A stretch of 58,700 bases of DNA, taken from NCBI GenBank assembly GCA_030753265.1, contig JASMCQ010000079.1, forward strand, positions 1 to 58,700, read 5' to 3'. How positions within the stretch are numbered: position 1 is the first letter of the stretch; every line of letters starts with the position of its first letter. Made by a program: the position numbers and the translations under genes. This stretch comes from Dehalococcoidia bacterium (GTDB lineage: Bacteria > Chloroflexota > Dehalococcoidia > UBA3495). Positions 34,843 to 43,831 of this stretch are shown one piece after another. Under the pieces are notes generated by a model that ran no database searches, was not told where the DNA came from, and saw only the letters and a list, made by a program, of their open reading frames with translations.

Positions 34843-36321
34843 ATGCAAGGCGCGCGGCGCAGCTTGGCCGCCCCTCTGGTGTTGACCATTATCGGTCTGG
34901 GCGCCTTCGTCACCGCCCTGGACCAGACGGTGGTGGTTACCGCAGTACCCAGCGTCATGCTGGACCTCAAGATACCCTTTTCCGAACTCGACCGGGTCTC
35001 CTGGATAGTTACCGGGTATCTGCTGGGCTATACCGTGGCGATGCCCTTGATCGGCAGGCTTGGGGACGTCTACGGCTACTCCCTGGTCTACCGTGGGGCG
35101 CTGGTGGTATTTAGCATCGGCACCGCCCTGGTTGCAGTTTCCCCAAACCTGGAATGGATGGTGGCGGCCCGGGTGGTACAGGCCGTCGGCGGAGGGGCCA
35201 CCGTGCCCATCGGCCTGGCCATCGCCAGTACGGCCCTGCCGGAGCGCAGCCGCGGCATGGCGCTGGGGATCGTGATCGCGGCGGCCGAGGCTGGATCCAT
35301 GCTGGGGCCGGGCTACGGCGGCGCCATCATCGAGTTGCTGGATTGGCGTTGGATCTTCTGGCTCAATCTGCCCCAGAGCGCGGTACTTTTCGTGGCCCTG
35401 GGTTGGTTGCCTAATCAGCGCAACGCCGGAGGGCGGGTGGACTACCTGGGCGGTGCGCTCCTGGTGGCCACTCTGCTGGTCCTGTCTCTGGCGGTATCGC
35501 GACAGGGCCTGTTCACCCTGTCGTCATCGTCCCCGTTTATCATCGCCGCCCCCGGGTTGGTGTTGGTGGGGCTCCTGGTGATTGTGGAGCGCCGTGCCTG
35601 GCAACCCTTGCTGGCCTCGTTTCTATTCCGGTCCCGGTCGTTTGTGGCGGCCAACGTGACCCAGCTTCTGGAAGGCGTGGCGTTGATCATCGCCATGGTC
35701 ACGGTTCCGCTGATGGCCGGCACGGTTATGGGGAAAGAGCCCCTGACCGGCGCGATGTGGCTGCTGCGGCTGACGGTGGCGATCCCCGTGGGCGCCATCG
35801 TGGGTGGTAGGCTTCTGGGGTCTATCGGCGCCCGACCGGTGGCCGCCCTGGGCCTGGGGATGAGCGCCCTGGGCCTCTTCCTGGTGAGCGGCTGGGATTT
35901 GGATATTGCCGAGCCGTGGCTGACCGTGGATCTGGTGATCGCCGGCTTCGGCTTCGGCATGAACAACACGCCGATCATGACCCGGGCCCTGGACTCGGTC
36001 GGCGAGGACTACCGGGGCACGGTCGCCTCGCTGGTGGTGGTGGCGCGGATGATGGGGATGACCCTGGGGCTGGCGGCTCTCTCGGCCTGGGGTGTGGAGC
36101 ACTTCCAGACACTGACCGCCGGGCTGGTGCTGCCGCTGCCCGAGGCGGGGGAGGCCGCGGGGGTGATTGAAGCCCGGCTGGCAGAGTACAACGACCGGAT
36201 AACAGCCGCCGGGCTCTCCCTGTTCCACAACTTTTTCCGGGTGGCCGGGGGCGTGGCCCTGGTGGCGATCCTGCCGGCCCTGGCGATGGGGGGCGGCGAA
36301 TCGGAGCGAGAAGGCGCCTGA
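34843..36321 (+). CDS. MFS exporter of the 14-helix DHA2 type
   Basis: A 492-residue major facilitator with about 14 transmembrane helices. Motifs include TALDQTVVVTAVPSVMLDL in helix 1 (a DHA2/EmrB-QacA hallmark), LIGRLGDVYGYSLVY (motif A) and GSMLGPGYGGAII (motif C). Close coupling (13 bp) to an LprG-like lipoprotein suggests lipid or glycolipid export similar to mycobacterial P55 rather than general drug export. Drug efflux remains an alternative. The ATG at 34843 follows GGGCGGCGACC. Confidence 0.88.
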   Translation: MQGARRSLAAPLVLTIIGLGAFVTALDQTVVVTAVPSVMLDLKIPFSELDRVSWIVTGYLLGYTVAMPLIGRLGDVYGYSLVYRGALVVFSIGTALVAVSPNLEWMVAARVVQAVGGGATVPIGLAIASTALPERSRGMALGIVIAAAEAGSMLGPGYGGAIIELLDWRWIFWLNLPQSAVLFVALGWLPNQRNAGGRVDYLGGALLVATLLVLSLAVSRQGLFTLSSSSPFIIAAPGLVLVGLLVIVERRAWQPLLASFLFRSRSFVAANVTQLLEGVALIIAMVTVPLMAGTVMGKEPLTGAMWLLRLTVAIPVGAIVGGRLLGSIGARPVAALGLGMSALGLFLVSGWDLDIAEPWLTVDLVIAGFGFGMNNTPIMTRALDSVGEDYRGTVASLVVVARMMGMTLGLAALSAWGVEHFQTLTAGLVLPLPEAGEAAGVIEARLAEYNDRITAAGLSLFHNFFRVAGGVALVAILPALAMGGGESEREGA

Positions 36322-36381
36322 AAAACCGGAGGGTGACCCGGTCCGGGCCACCCTGTCAGTGCTGCGATGGCGGTCCTGAAA

Positions 36382-36414
36382 CAGTAGGGGCGGGTTTAAT
36401 ACCCGCCCCTACTG
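36382..36414. terminator. Perfect 33-bp palindrome at convergent 3' ends
   Basis: CAGTAGGGGCGGGT (36382-36395) and ACCCGCCCCTACTG (36401-36414) form a 14-bp perfect stem around TTAAT. It sits between the 3' ends of the MFS gene and proX on the other strand, so it could stop transcription from both sides. The element resembles widespread GTAGGGGCGGGTTT repeats; only one copy is here. Confidence 0.55.
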
Positions 36415-36462
36415 CATTCACCACTTGATGTGTAACTTCAGGAGACCTCTCCTGCACCGGTG

Positions 36463-37497
36463 CTAGGAGGCGTCTTCCAGGGCCTCTTTCACCTTCTTGA
36501 ATTCCTTGTCGGGCATCCAGGAGGACCACCGGTCCTCGAAGTTCTGCAGATAGTAGATGGCTGCCTTATCCCACTCGCCCTGGATGTCGGTTTCCACGGC
36601 CCAGGCAGCGGTTTTGTTGATTGGCTCCAACCCGATGTTCATCTTCGAGAGAAATTCATAGATGTCGGGTGCCTTGTCATTCAGGGTTTTGTGGACCCCC
36701 TTATCGACGGGGAGGGTCTCGTAAGCGACGGCCTCAGAGAGGGGCCGCAGGCTCTTGTCAACTTGCGCCGCCGCTATCTTGGCCCAGGTCTCTGCGTTAT
36801 AGGCCGGCTCCTCCAGAATCCACCAGTCGTAGGCGCCCATCAGGGAGGTGGGGGCCCAGTAGTAGCCGAACACCGGCTCCGTCTTCTTTTGCGCTCCGGC
36901 CATTGCGGCGTCCATGGCTGCTGCCGCGCCCGGAGAGATAACGTTGTACATCTCGGTCAGCCCGTAGGCCTCCATCTTAACCATGTTGATCTCGGCGCAT
37001 TGCCAGCCGATGATGCAATTGATGAAAGCGCCCTTGCTGGGGTCCTCGGGGTCCTTGAACAGCTCCCAATGCTCTTTCATGTCGAAGACCGTGTTGATCC
37101 CGTACTGATCGTGGACGTAGCTGGGGATCGCGAAAAACTGGGGACCGCCCTCGTAGGTCGGGCCCAGGTTGACGTAGCTGCCTTTGGCGATCTCCTCATT
37201 GTAGTTCTCGAGGAAGTTCTGCTGCCACAGCTCCAAAGCGACGTCTATGTCCCCGTTGGCCAGCGTGGCCTGCATGATAGGCGTGGTCATCTCGATTGAT
37301 TCGACGGGGTAGCCGTATCCGTTCTTGATAATGAACTGGGCGATGGCGTTGTTGATCCAGAGGGATTCGAATTGCTGGTCGGCAAACTTGATTACCGGTT
37401 TTTCTTCATCCTCGCCGCAGGCCATGGCGACCAGAGGCAATATCAGAAGGGCCAGGAATATCGCAGTCGGTTTCCAAAAGCGCTGAAGTAATAGCAT
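36463..37497 (-). CDS. proX: Glycine betaine/proline-type ABC transporter substrate-binding lipoprotein
   Basis: A 344-residue lipoprotein with signal peptide ending LVAMAC. The OpuAC/ProX fold is supported by FADQQFESLWINNAIAQF, VALELWQQNFLENYNEE and repeated Trp/Tyr residues (WQCAE, FGYYWAPTSLMGAYDWWI), which line the quaternary-amine box in known homologues. It is the third gene of a proV-proW-proX minus-strand operon and binds a compatible solute such as betaine. The ATG follows GAGGAGG. Confidence 0.88.
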   Translation of the reverse strand: MLLLQRFWKPTAIFLALLILPLVAMACGEDEEKPVIKFADQQFESLWINNAIAQFIIKNGYGYPVESIEMTTPIMQATLANGDIDVALELWQQNFLENYNEEIAKGSYVNLGPTYEGGPQFFAIPSYVHDQYGINTVFDMKEHWELFKDPEDPSKGAFINCIIGWQCAEINMVKMEAYGLTEMYNVISPGAAAAMDAAMAGAQKKTEPVFGYYWAPTSLMGAYDWWILEEPAYNAETWAKIAAAQVDKSLRPLSEAVAYETLPVDKGVHKTLNDKAPDIYEFLSKMNIGLEPINKTAAWAVETDIQGEWDKAAIYYLQNFEDRWSSWMPDKEFKKVKEALEDAS

Positions 37498-37602
37498 ACA
37501 AACCTCCTCGTGTGATGCCGCGGCGGCGCGGCTGGCCGGACTTGCTGATTGACCGCTCTTGTCTAGGGCTAGTTCCCGATGCTGCTAAATCGAACTGTTG
37601 CG

Positions 37603-38466
37603 CTAATCAGAGGCTCTCTGCCTGGTTTTGGCCAGACCCTGGGTGATTCGGTCGATGACAATGGCCATTATTACGATCCCAAGGCCGCCCAGGAAGCCTC
37701 TGCCCACCTCAAGCCGGGCGATGCCGTTGAGCACCTCGACGCCCAGGCCTTTGGCCCCAATCATGGACGCGATCACCACCATGGCCAACGCCATCATGAT
37801 CGTCTGGTTGACGCCGGCCATGACGGTGGGCAGTGCCATGGGAAGCTGGACTTTGGCGAGGATTTGGCGGGAAGTGGAACCGAAAGACCGGGCCGCCTCC
37901 ACCACCTCCGGGTCCACCTGCCGGATCCCCAGGTTCGTCAGCCGGATTATGGGTGGAATCGAGTAGATGACCACGGCCATCACCGCGGGCGTCTTTCCCA
38001 GACCAAACAGCATGATAGCCGGAACCAGGTAAACGAAGCTGGGCAGGGTCTGCATGCCGTCCAGGACGGGGCGTATGGCGGCGTCGAATTGGTTGCTCTT
38101 TGCGCCCAGAATGCCCAGGGGCAGCCCCAGCCCCACGGCTATCACCGTGGCGACGAGGACAATGGCCAGGGTCTGCATCGCCAGGTCGAAGAGGCCCAGG
38201 AAAGCCAGGACTAGAGTCAGCACTGTGACAATTGACCCTATCTTCCACCCGACTATCCTCCAGGCCAAGACCCCGGTGCCCGCTACCAATAGCCACCAGG
38301 GCAGCCACAGAAGCAGGTCTTCTATTGGACCCATAAGGTACCGCAGGATCACGATGTTGATGAAGTCGAAGATCGGGTCTCCGTTCACCACCACCCAGTC
38401 CACCGCATCATCGATCCACCCGGAGAGTTCGTGCCCGAACTCCCAGCTTTCAGGAAACTCCCACAT
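37603..38466 (-). CDS. proW: Glycine betaine/proline-type ABC transporter permease
   Basis: A 287-residue inner-membrane permease with about seven transmembrane helices and the EAA-type loop VVEAARSFGSTSRQILAKVQ, which contacts the ATPase. MQTLPSFVYLVPAIMLFGLG is typical of ProW/OpuAB. The N-terminal amphipathic region FGHELSGWIDDAVDWVVVNG precedes the helices, as in ProW. It lies 141 bp after proV and 105 bp before proX. Confidence 0.9.
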   Translation of the reverse strand: MWEFPESWEFGHELSGWIDDAVDWVVVNGDPIFDFINIVILRYLMGPIEDLLLWLPWWLLVAGTGVLAWRIVGWKIGSIVTVLTLVLAFLGLFDLAMQTLAIVLVATVIAVGLGLPLGILGAKSNQFDAAIRPVLDGMQTLPSFVYLVPAIMLFGLGKTPAVMAVVIYSIPPIIRLTNLGIRQVDPEVVEAARSFGSTSRQILAKVQLPMALPTVMAGVNQTIMMALAMVVIASMIGAKGLGVEVLNGIARLEVGRGFLGGLGIVIMAIVIDRITQGLAKTRQRASD

Positions 38467-38607
38467 GACTCTCTGCTTGCCTCCAGGTCCGGGTTATACC
38501 CGCGAAGCCCTGTATGTTTGCCAAGATGTTTGCCTAGATATTCGATCGAAGCGCGGCGCCGTTAACCACTGGTTGATCCAAAAAGGTCCGGCAAAGTGCC
38601 ACTTCCT

Positions 38608-39915
38608 TTACTCGCTCTCGCTGCCGTTGCCGGAAGGGGCATCTTCCGAGCCGCTCTCGTTGAGTTTGGCCGCAACGGCGGCCCGGCTGATCTCCCCAAC
38701 CAGCTTGCCCTGCTCGTCAACGACGCACAGGGGGTGCTCCGAGGCCAGGCTGAGGGGGATCAGCTCCTCGAAGGGCGTATCCATCATGACCGTGGCGGCG
38801 TCGGATTCCAGGTTCTCACCAACGCTGTTGACCCCTTGATTGGCCGCGGCCTGCGCCCACTCCAGGCTGACGATGCCAAGATTGAGATAGCTGCTATCCA
38901 CCACCGAGCAATAGTTGACGTTATTGCGGTTCATGGTTTTGACCGCCGCGTCGGGCCCCTGATGCTGCATGATAACGGCGCGGGATTTCTCCATGACGAT
39001 GGCCGCGGTGAGGATGGACTCCCGGCGCACGTCCCGGGTGAAGTCACTGACGTAATCATCGGCGGGATACAAGATAATGTCTTCAGGGCTGCCTGTCTGA
39101 ACGATGCGGCCCTCGCGCATGATGGCGATCCGGTCGCCGATCTTCATGGCCTCGTTCAGGTCATGGGTGATGAAGACGATGGTCTTGTGGAGTTGCTGCT
39201 GTAGCCGGAGCAACTCGTCCTGCATGTTGCGGCGAATCAGCGGGTCCAGCCCGCTGAACGGCTCGTCTAGCAGCAGGATGTCCGGGTCCACCGCCAGGGC
39301 GCGGGCCAGGCCGACGCGCTGCTGCATGCCGCCGCTCAACTCGTGCGGGAGGGCGTTTTCCCAGCCGGTCAAGCCGACCAGGTCGATAACTTCCTTGGTG
39401 GTGGCGTAGCGCTGGCGCTTCGGTATACCCCGGATTTCCAGCCCCCAGGCGACGTTGTCGATGATCTTTCGATGAGGTAGCAGCCCGTAATGCTGGAACA
39501 CCATGGCTACCTTGGTGCGGCGCAACTGGATGAGCTGCTTCTCGTCATACCGGCAAATGTCATCGCCGTTGATGCTTATCTGCCCTGAACTGGGTTCGAT
39601 CAATCGGATCAGACAGCGCACCAAAGTGGACTTCCCGCTGCCGGACAAGCCCATCACCACGAAGGTCTCACCGAAGCCGACGTCAAAGCTCACGTCGCGG
39701 AGCGCAATCACGCAGTTGATCTCGGCGAGGATGTCAGCCTGGCTCTTGCCGTCGTACTCCGGAGATAAGGCCAAATCGGGCCTTATCCCAAACACCTTGT
39801 CCAACGACCTTACCGAGATGGCCGGGGAGCCATCATGTGATGGGGAGTCAGCCCCGGTTTCCGAAAGCAACCCGGGATTCACCACCGTTGGAGCAGCCGC
39901 GTCGCTGCTGTTCAT
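38608..39915 (-). CDS. proV: Glycine betaine/proline-type ABC transporter ATPase with CBS domains
   Basis: A 435-residue ATPase. Walker A is GLSGSGKST, the signature is LSGGMQQRVGLARAL and Walker B is ILLLDEPFSGLDPL. An N-terminal insertion before Walker A (FGIRPDLALSPEYDG) is characteristic of ProV. Two CBS modules fill the C-terminus and could sense ionic strength or nucleotides, as in osmoregulatory OpuA. The ATG at 39915 follows AAGGAGG. It is the first gene of the operon and has its own upstream promoter candidate. Confidence 0.92.
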   Translation of the reverse strand: MNSSDAAAPTVVNPGLLSETGADSPSHDGSPAISVRSLDKVFGIRPDLALSPEYDGKSQADILAEINCVIALRDVSFDVGFGETFVVMGLSGSGKSTLVRCLIRLIEPSSGQISINGDDICRYDEKQLIQLRRTKVAMVFQHYGLLPHRKIIDNVAWGLEIRGIPKRQRYATTKEVIDLVGLTGWENALPHELSGGMQQRVGLARALAVDPDILLLDEPFSGLDPLIRRNMQDELLRLQQQLHKTIVFITHDLNEAMKIGDRIAIMREGRIVQTGSPEDIILYPADDYVSDFTRDVRRESILTAAIVMEKSRAVIMQHQGPDAAVKTMNRNNVNYCSVVDSSYLNLGIVSLEWAQAAANQGVNSVGENLESDAATVMMDTPFEELIPLSLASEHPLCVVDEQGKLVGEISRAAVAAKLNESGSEDAPSGNGSESE

Positions 39916-40516
39916 CAGGGCCTCCTTGTGGCTACACCGACCGCAGGTAATTGCGGCAGGCCCGTTCCTGTCATAGCGTTGTTCCAGTGGAGCAATCGTG
40001 GAGGGGGGTTGCGCGGAAGGAACCTTGGCGTGGACCGGAAGAAAAGGTCAATCTTGGAGGATAGTAACAGGTCTGACGGCTCAAATTGCGATTGCCCGCT
40101 TGGGCGCCAGACTACAGGCACTCCGCCGGTTTGTCAAGCTCAAAACCCTAAGCATTGAAACTAACATAATGGCTAAATAGAGGGGCTTCCGTGAAATATC
40201 TGCTGCGTATATCGTGAAAGGCAACTATACGAGCAATAGAAGCTCGCTCTTCGGCCACAACCTTAGATAATCCTCGATCTTATTTCGGATTCCTCATGCT
40301 CTTGGGGCTCTATTAACCGTTACGTCTATATCTCGGCCATTAAGCACTGTTCCGTGAACAAAACAGTCGAAAGACAGCTTGTTTCCGGACTTCGCCGCAA
40401 TCTCCGGCTTTGGGCTGCTCCCGGTCAGAAGGGGCGGATGGGACTCGCCCGGTAAAGCACCATGGCCGGCGGCGATACTTTGATGTAAAGGGGCGTCCGG
40501 CGCTTCCCGGCGGTGC
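39916..40516. other. Long AT-richer gap upstream of proV
   Basis: The 601-bp region between the proV start and the 3' end of the double MaoC gene on the same strand holds the proV promoter candidate (40109-40137). From about 40140 to 40400 the sequence is less GC-rich than its surroundings and contains no good open frame, RNA-like structure or repeat that I can recognise. Confidence 0.5.
40109..40137 (-). promoter_or_regulatory. Promoter candidate for the proVWX operon
   Basis: On the minus strand, TTGACA (40137-40132) and TAGTCT (40114-40109) are separated by 17 bp. The -35 is perfect and the -10 matches three of six bases. The proV start is 194 bp downstream. Confidence 0.55.
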
Positions 40517-41521
40517 TTACTCCGGCATCACCAGGGTGGCGTCGGAAAGGCAGACCAGGGAGCCCCGCTGGTTGGTGCCCTTGACCCGGCAGGTGACCAA
40601 CTTCTTGCCGTTTTCGACCTGCTTGCCGGTCACCTCTCCCTGGAACGTCACCGTGTCGCCGGAGCGGAAGGGCTCGATGGCCCGCATCAAGAGCCGGCCC
40701 CCTTCGTAGAAAGCGCGGAGCGGGAACGAGAGCTGCAACATCTGGTCGACGTAGGACATCGTGGCCGGCCCGGCGTTGACCGTTCCGCCGAAGATGTTCT
40801 TGCGGGCAAACTCCTCGTCAGTGTGGATATTGCTGGGACTGGGCTTGCCGGCGAGGCGCAACTCGTTCCGGTTGTTGATGATCTCCTGGCTCTCCGATAT
40901 CGCCAGGGGGGCCAACTGGTCGCCAACGGAGAGGGCGTCGAAGCTGGTGAACCGGGCGGTCCGCCCTGCTTCCGCCGCGGGGGCATTGCCGGCCGGGGGC
41001 GGCTGAGCTGAACCGCGGTCGGTTGGGACCTTTTTTTGTCCCTCGGCGTACTCAAAGATGCAGGTGTAGTCGTACGTCGCCACCTGCTGGCCGCGCTGGT
41101 TGGTGGCCTCCACCCGGAAGACTACGAATTTGCTGCCGCGGCGTTCGTACTTTTCCAGGACCCGGCGGGTGCCGGTAATGGTGTCGCCCGGCCGCACCGG
41201 GGCCGACCACGAGAGGTCGCATTTGGCGAAGGGGGTCTGGCGGCGGGCCGTCTTGGACTGCTCTACCGCCACGAAGCCGCTGGCTTCGGCAATCTCATCC
41301 CGGAGCAGGGGCGCGAGGGACATCGTCATGGTCGGCATGGCCACCAGCGCCCCGTCGTACTCCTGGCTGGCGCCGGCCCGCTGGAACCGGGGGTCATTGT
41401 TCTGGGCGAGGAGCGCGTACCGGGACACGTTCTCCTCGGTTACCTGGACCACGGTGGGGTTGCCTGCCTGCCCCGGCTCCACCGCCTGGTAGTCCCACAC
41501 TTTTTCCTGTTGTTCCAGCAT
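40517..41521 (-). CDS. Double MaoC-domain protein (acyl-CoA hydratase-like)
   Basis: A 334-residue protein with two hot-dog domains. The N-terminal one (VTEENVSRYALLAQNNDPRF, FVVFRVEATNQRGQQVATYD) and the C-terminal one (SNIHTDEEFARKNIFGGTVN, FRSGDTVTFQGEVTGKQ, CRVKGTNQRGSLVC) share related sequence, with a Pro/Ala-rich linker between them. The HTDEEFARKNIFGG segment resembles the catalytic D-x4-H region of MaoC hydratases. The ATG at 41521 follows GGGAGGA; a much longer open frame to 42493 runs antisense to the next gene and is not coding. It probably acts on enoyl-CoA. Confidence 0.85.
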   Translation of the reverse strand: MLEQQEKVWDYQAVEPGQAGNPTVVQVTEENVSRYALLAQNNDPRFQRAGASQEYDGALVAMPTMTMSLAPLLRDEIAEASGFVAVEQSKTARRQTPFAKCDLSWSAPVRPGDTITGTRRVLEKYERRGSKFVVFRVEATNQRGQQVATYDYTCIFEYAEGQKKVPTDRGSAQPPPAGNAPAAEAGRTARFTSFDALSVGDQLAPLAISESQEIINNRNELRLAGKPSPSNIHTDEEFARKNIFGGTVNAGPATMSYVDQMLQLSFPLRAFYEGGRLLMRAIEPFRSGDTVTFQGEVTGKQVENGKKLVTCRVKGTNQRGSLVCLSDATLVMPE

Positions 41522-41827
41522 CTCTAACTTCCTCCCATAATTCCCGAGGCGGTTTCCTCTGGTAACGCCGCCAGGGGCAGCGAGGCCACCGGAAAAACCC
41601 AAGTTACAGGCTTTTCTCCGTGAAGTCAAACGTCTAAAAGTGGTGCCCTGGGTTGAGGCACGCAACATCCCGCGGCACCTGAATTTGCCCGGCAGGTTCC
41701 AGGGGCCGGCCCTCCGGCAGTTGCCACCCCTTGCGATGCCCAGGGGCCGGCACGATAATGGGGGCCAGATTCGGGGCGCCGCGGGAAGAATCTCGCCCTG
41801 TTGGAGGTTGCCCTGTTGGAGGTTGCA
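41522..41827. other. Divergent promoter region between the MaoC and dehydrogenase genes
   Basis: The 306-bp gap should hold promoters for both neighbours. On the minus strand, TTGACT (41629-41624) with GTAACT (41607-41602) and a 16-bp spacer is a weak candidate for the MaoC gene. The end nearest the dehydrogenase carries a 15-bp tandem duplication, listed separately. Confidence 0.4.
41796..41825 (+). repeat. Tandem duplication of a 15-bp ribosome-site unit
   Basis: CCCTGTTGGAGGTTG occurs twice in direct succession (41796-41810 and 41811-41825), ending three bases before the ATG at 41828. Each copy has a GGAGG. The second is well spaced for initiation. Confidence 0.85.
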
Positions 41828-42760
41828 ATGAAGGTAGGATTCATCGGATTGGGCACCATGGGCGGCAGCATGGCTTACAACGCCCTTCAGGGCGGAAACG
41901 AGCTGGTGGTCCACGATATCCGGCGGGAGTCCGCGACTTCCCACCTCGAGGCGGGGGCCACCTGGGCGGACACGCCCCGGCAGGTGGCGGAGGCCTGCGA
42001 CATCGTGTTCACATCCCTGCCGGGTCCGGCCGAGGTGGAGGCAGTGGCCCTGGGTGAGGATGGCCTGTTCCAGGGCTTTAGCCAGGGCAAGGTGTACTTC
42101 GACCTGAGCACCAGTACCCCGGGTCTGATCCGGCGCATCAGCCAGGCCTTCGCCGCGAAGGGCATCCACGTGCTGGACGCCCCGGTTAGCGGAGGACCCG
42201 CCGGCGCCCGGTCGGGGAACCTGGCCATCTGGGTCGGTGGGGATAGAGACGTGTTCGACCGGTGCAAGCCGGTGCTGGACACCATCGGCGACAAAGCCTA
42301 CTACGTCGGGCCCGTGGGCTGCGGCGCCGTGGCCAAGCTGGTGCACAACTGCACCGGCTACATCGTGCAGGCCGCGCTGGCCGAGACCTTCACCATGGGG
42401 GTGAAGGCCGGGGTGGAGCCGCTGGCCCTGTGGCGGGCCGTTCGGCGCGGCGCCGCCGGGCGGCGTGGCATGTTCGACAGCTTGCCGGACCACTTCATGT
42501 CCGGAAAATTCGATCCGCCGGACTTCGCGCTCCGGCTGGCGCGAAAGGACGTGGACCTGGCCGTTGCGGTGGGCCGGGAGTTCGACGTGCCCATGCGGTT
42601 GGCCAACCTGGCCCTCATGGAGATGACCGAGGCCCTGAACCGGGGCTGGGGGGACCGGGACTCCCGGGTGGCCATGCTCCTACAGGAGGAGCGGTCCGGG
42701 GTACAGGTCCGGGTCGCGGAGGATGTCCTGAAGCAGGCGGTGAAGGAAGAGTTGGGGTGA
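41828..42760 (+). CDS. 3-hydroxyisobutyrate/tartronate semialdehyde reductase-family dehydrogenase
   Basis: A 310-residue beta-hydroxyacid dehydrogenase. It has MKVGFIGLGTMGGSMA for dinucleotide binding, DAPVSGGPAGARSGNLAIWV for the substrate loop and CGAVAKLVHNCTGY with the catalytic Lys. The family includes 3-hydroxyisobutyrate dehydrogenase and 2-hydroxy-3-oxopropionate (tartronate semialdehyde) reductase. The latter would fit glyoxylate metabolism suggested elsewhere in the window, but no glyoxylate carboligase gene is present. The ATG follows a duplicated GGAGG. Confidence 0.88.
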   Translation: MKVGFIGLGTMGGSMAYNALQGGNELVVHDIRRESATSHLEAGATWADTPRQVAEACDIVFTSLPGPAEVEAVALGEDGLFQGFSQGKVYFDLSTSTPGLIRRISQAFAAKGIHVLDAPVSGGPAGARSGNLAIWVGGDRDVFDRCKPVLDTIGDKAYYVGPVGCGAVAKLVHNCTGYIVQAALAETFTMGVKAGVEPLALWRAVRRGAAGRRGMFDSLPDHFMSGKFDPPDFALRLARKDVDLAVAVGREFDVPMRLANLALMEMTEALNRGWGDRDSRVAMLLQEERSGVQVRVAEDVLKQAVKEELG

Positions 42761-42864
42761 GGGTTAACCCCTCTAATCCGGCCACTTCCACCGCCGGCCG
42801 GGCTCGTGGGCGGCACCCAGTGCACCATGCCGCCACGGCGAAGATTGTCAGAGGAATGGACACA

Positions 42865-43266
42865 TCACGGGGTAAATTCATCCACCGAGATTGCTAGTGA
42901 CGGGAAGTCCGCGAGGATGTCACGGTCGGCGGTGAGCAGGGGCACTCCCAGGTTCTGTGCCAGAGCCAGAAACTCGCAGTCGTAGGCGGAGCACCGGGAC
43001 CCAGCGGCCAGGCTGAGCACCTGCGCTGAGGAAACTTCGTATTCTTTACCATGCATCAACTGTTCGGCTTTAGCCACGAATTGTAAGGATTCGGCTAGCG
43101 ACAGGATGCGCCGCCGCATGTAAAGGGCGAGGACATTGCGGAACTCCGACCTCCAGAGACGTGGGGCTACCCAGTCCGAGTCCATTGCCAATACCCTCTC
43201 GGCGTCCCTTGTACGGTCTCCCTGGAGAAGCAGGTACACAATGAGGTTGGTATCCGATACTATCAT
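42865..43266 (-). CDS. PIN-domain toxin (VapC/FitB-like)
   Basis: A 133-residue PIN-domain ribonuclease. Acidic catalytic positions appear as SDTNLIVY near residue 5, WRSEFRNVL near 40, AYDCEFLALA near 94 and TADRDI near 113, the four-residue set that binds Mg/Mn. VapC toxins cleave tRNA or other RNA. It overlaps the antitoxin gene by four bases (ATGA), the standard arrangement. Confidence 0.9.
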   Translation of the reverse strand: MIVSDTNLIVYLLLQGDRTRDAERVLAMDSDWVAPRLWRSEFRNVLALYMRRRILSLAESLQFVAKAEQLMHGKEYEVSSAQVLSLAAGSRCSAYDCEFLALAQNLGVPLLTADRDILADFPSLAISVDEFTP

Positions 43267-43505
43267 GGCCGGGCTTCGTTCTTCGCGGCCCGCAGGTCCT
43301 CCTCAGTAACATAAACGCGGGAGACGCTGTGGCGAAGGGTCCTTACGCCCTCTAGAAACGTTGCTGGGTCCAACGGCGCAGAGCCCAATACTTGCTCCAG
43401 GCAGACGATAACTTCGCTGTTGATACTGCGGCGATGCTGCTTGGCGCTTTCTCTAAGCCGGTGGCACAGACCGTCGGGGATGTTCTTAATCGTCAATGTC
43501 GCCAC
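43263..43505 (-). CDS. Ribbon-helix-helix antitoxin (FitA/VapB-like)
   Basis: An 80-residue protein. The N-terminus MATLTIKNIPDGLCHRLRES and the helix SINSEVIVCLEQVL form a ribbon-helix-helix DNA-binding fold; the C-terminal tail should wrap the toxin. It is encoded just before the PIN toxin and would also repress the pair. This antitoxin type normally accompanies FitB-like PIN proteins. Confidence 0.88.
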   Translation of the reverse strand: MATLTIKNIPDGLCHRLRESAKQHRRSINSEVIVCLEQVLGSAPLDPATFLEGVRTLRHSVSRVYVTEEDLRAAKNEARP

Positions 43506-43831
43506 AGGGCCCTCCTCGGGGTTTGCGAAATGGAACCATATTGGAAGCGTACCCTGGTTGCTCTATTAGGTCAAGCGTTGAACCGGGGCAAGACAATACG
43601 GGACCCAGCGCCACACGGGGAGGGCGATGCAGTCGGATTCTTCTCTTGCTGGCGAGGGAGGTTGGCGAAGGCCCAGCCCGCGCCAGCTTTTCCGGTACGG
43701 GCCTCTATCAAGGCGCGCCCAGACGCCTCGAGGGGATTGGGGCTCGTTGCCTCAGAAAGTGCTAAGACGTAGTTTCGCGGCAAGCTCCTGCAAGACGAGG
43801 TTCCCCAGCGGCGCCCTTAAAGAACCGTTCC
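43506..43831. other. Gap between the toxin-antitoxin pair and gcvPB
   Basis: The 326-bp region lies downstream of gcvPB and upstream of the antitoxin, both on the minus strand. I see no strong terminator or near-consensus promoter. Several open frames cross it without ribosome sites. Confidence 0.5.

Noticed and set aside
41522..42493. Extension of the double MaoC frame to a 658-codon ORF on the minus strand
   Set aside because: The extra part is antisense to the 41828-42760 dehydrogenase, lacks similarity to MaoC, and a well-placed ribosome site with ATG exists at 41521.
43506..43560. Promoter for the toxin-antitoxin pair
   Set aside because: A TTGACC on the minus strand near 43574 has no acceptable -10 at the right distance.
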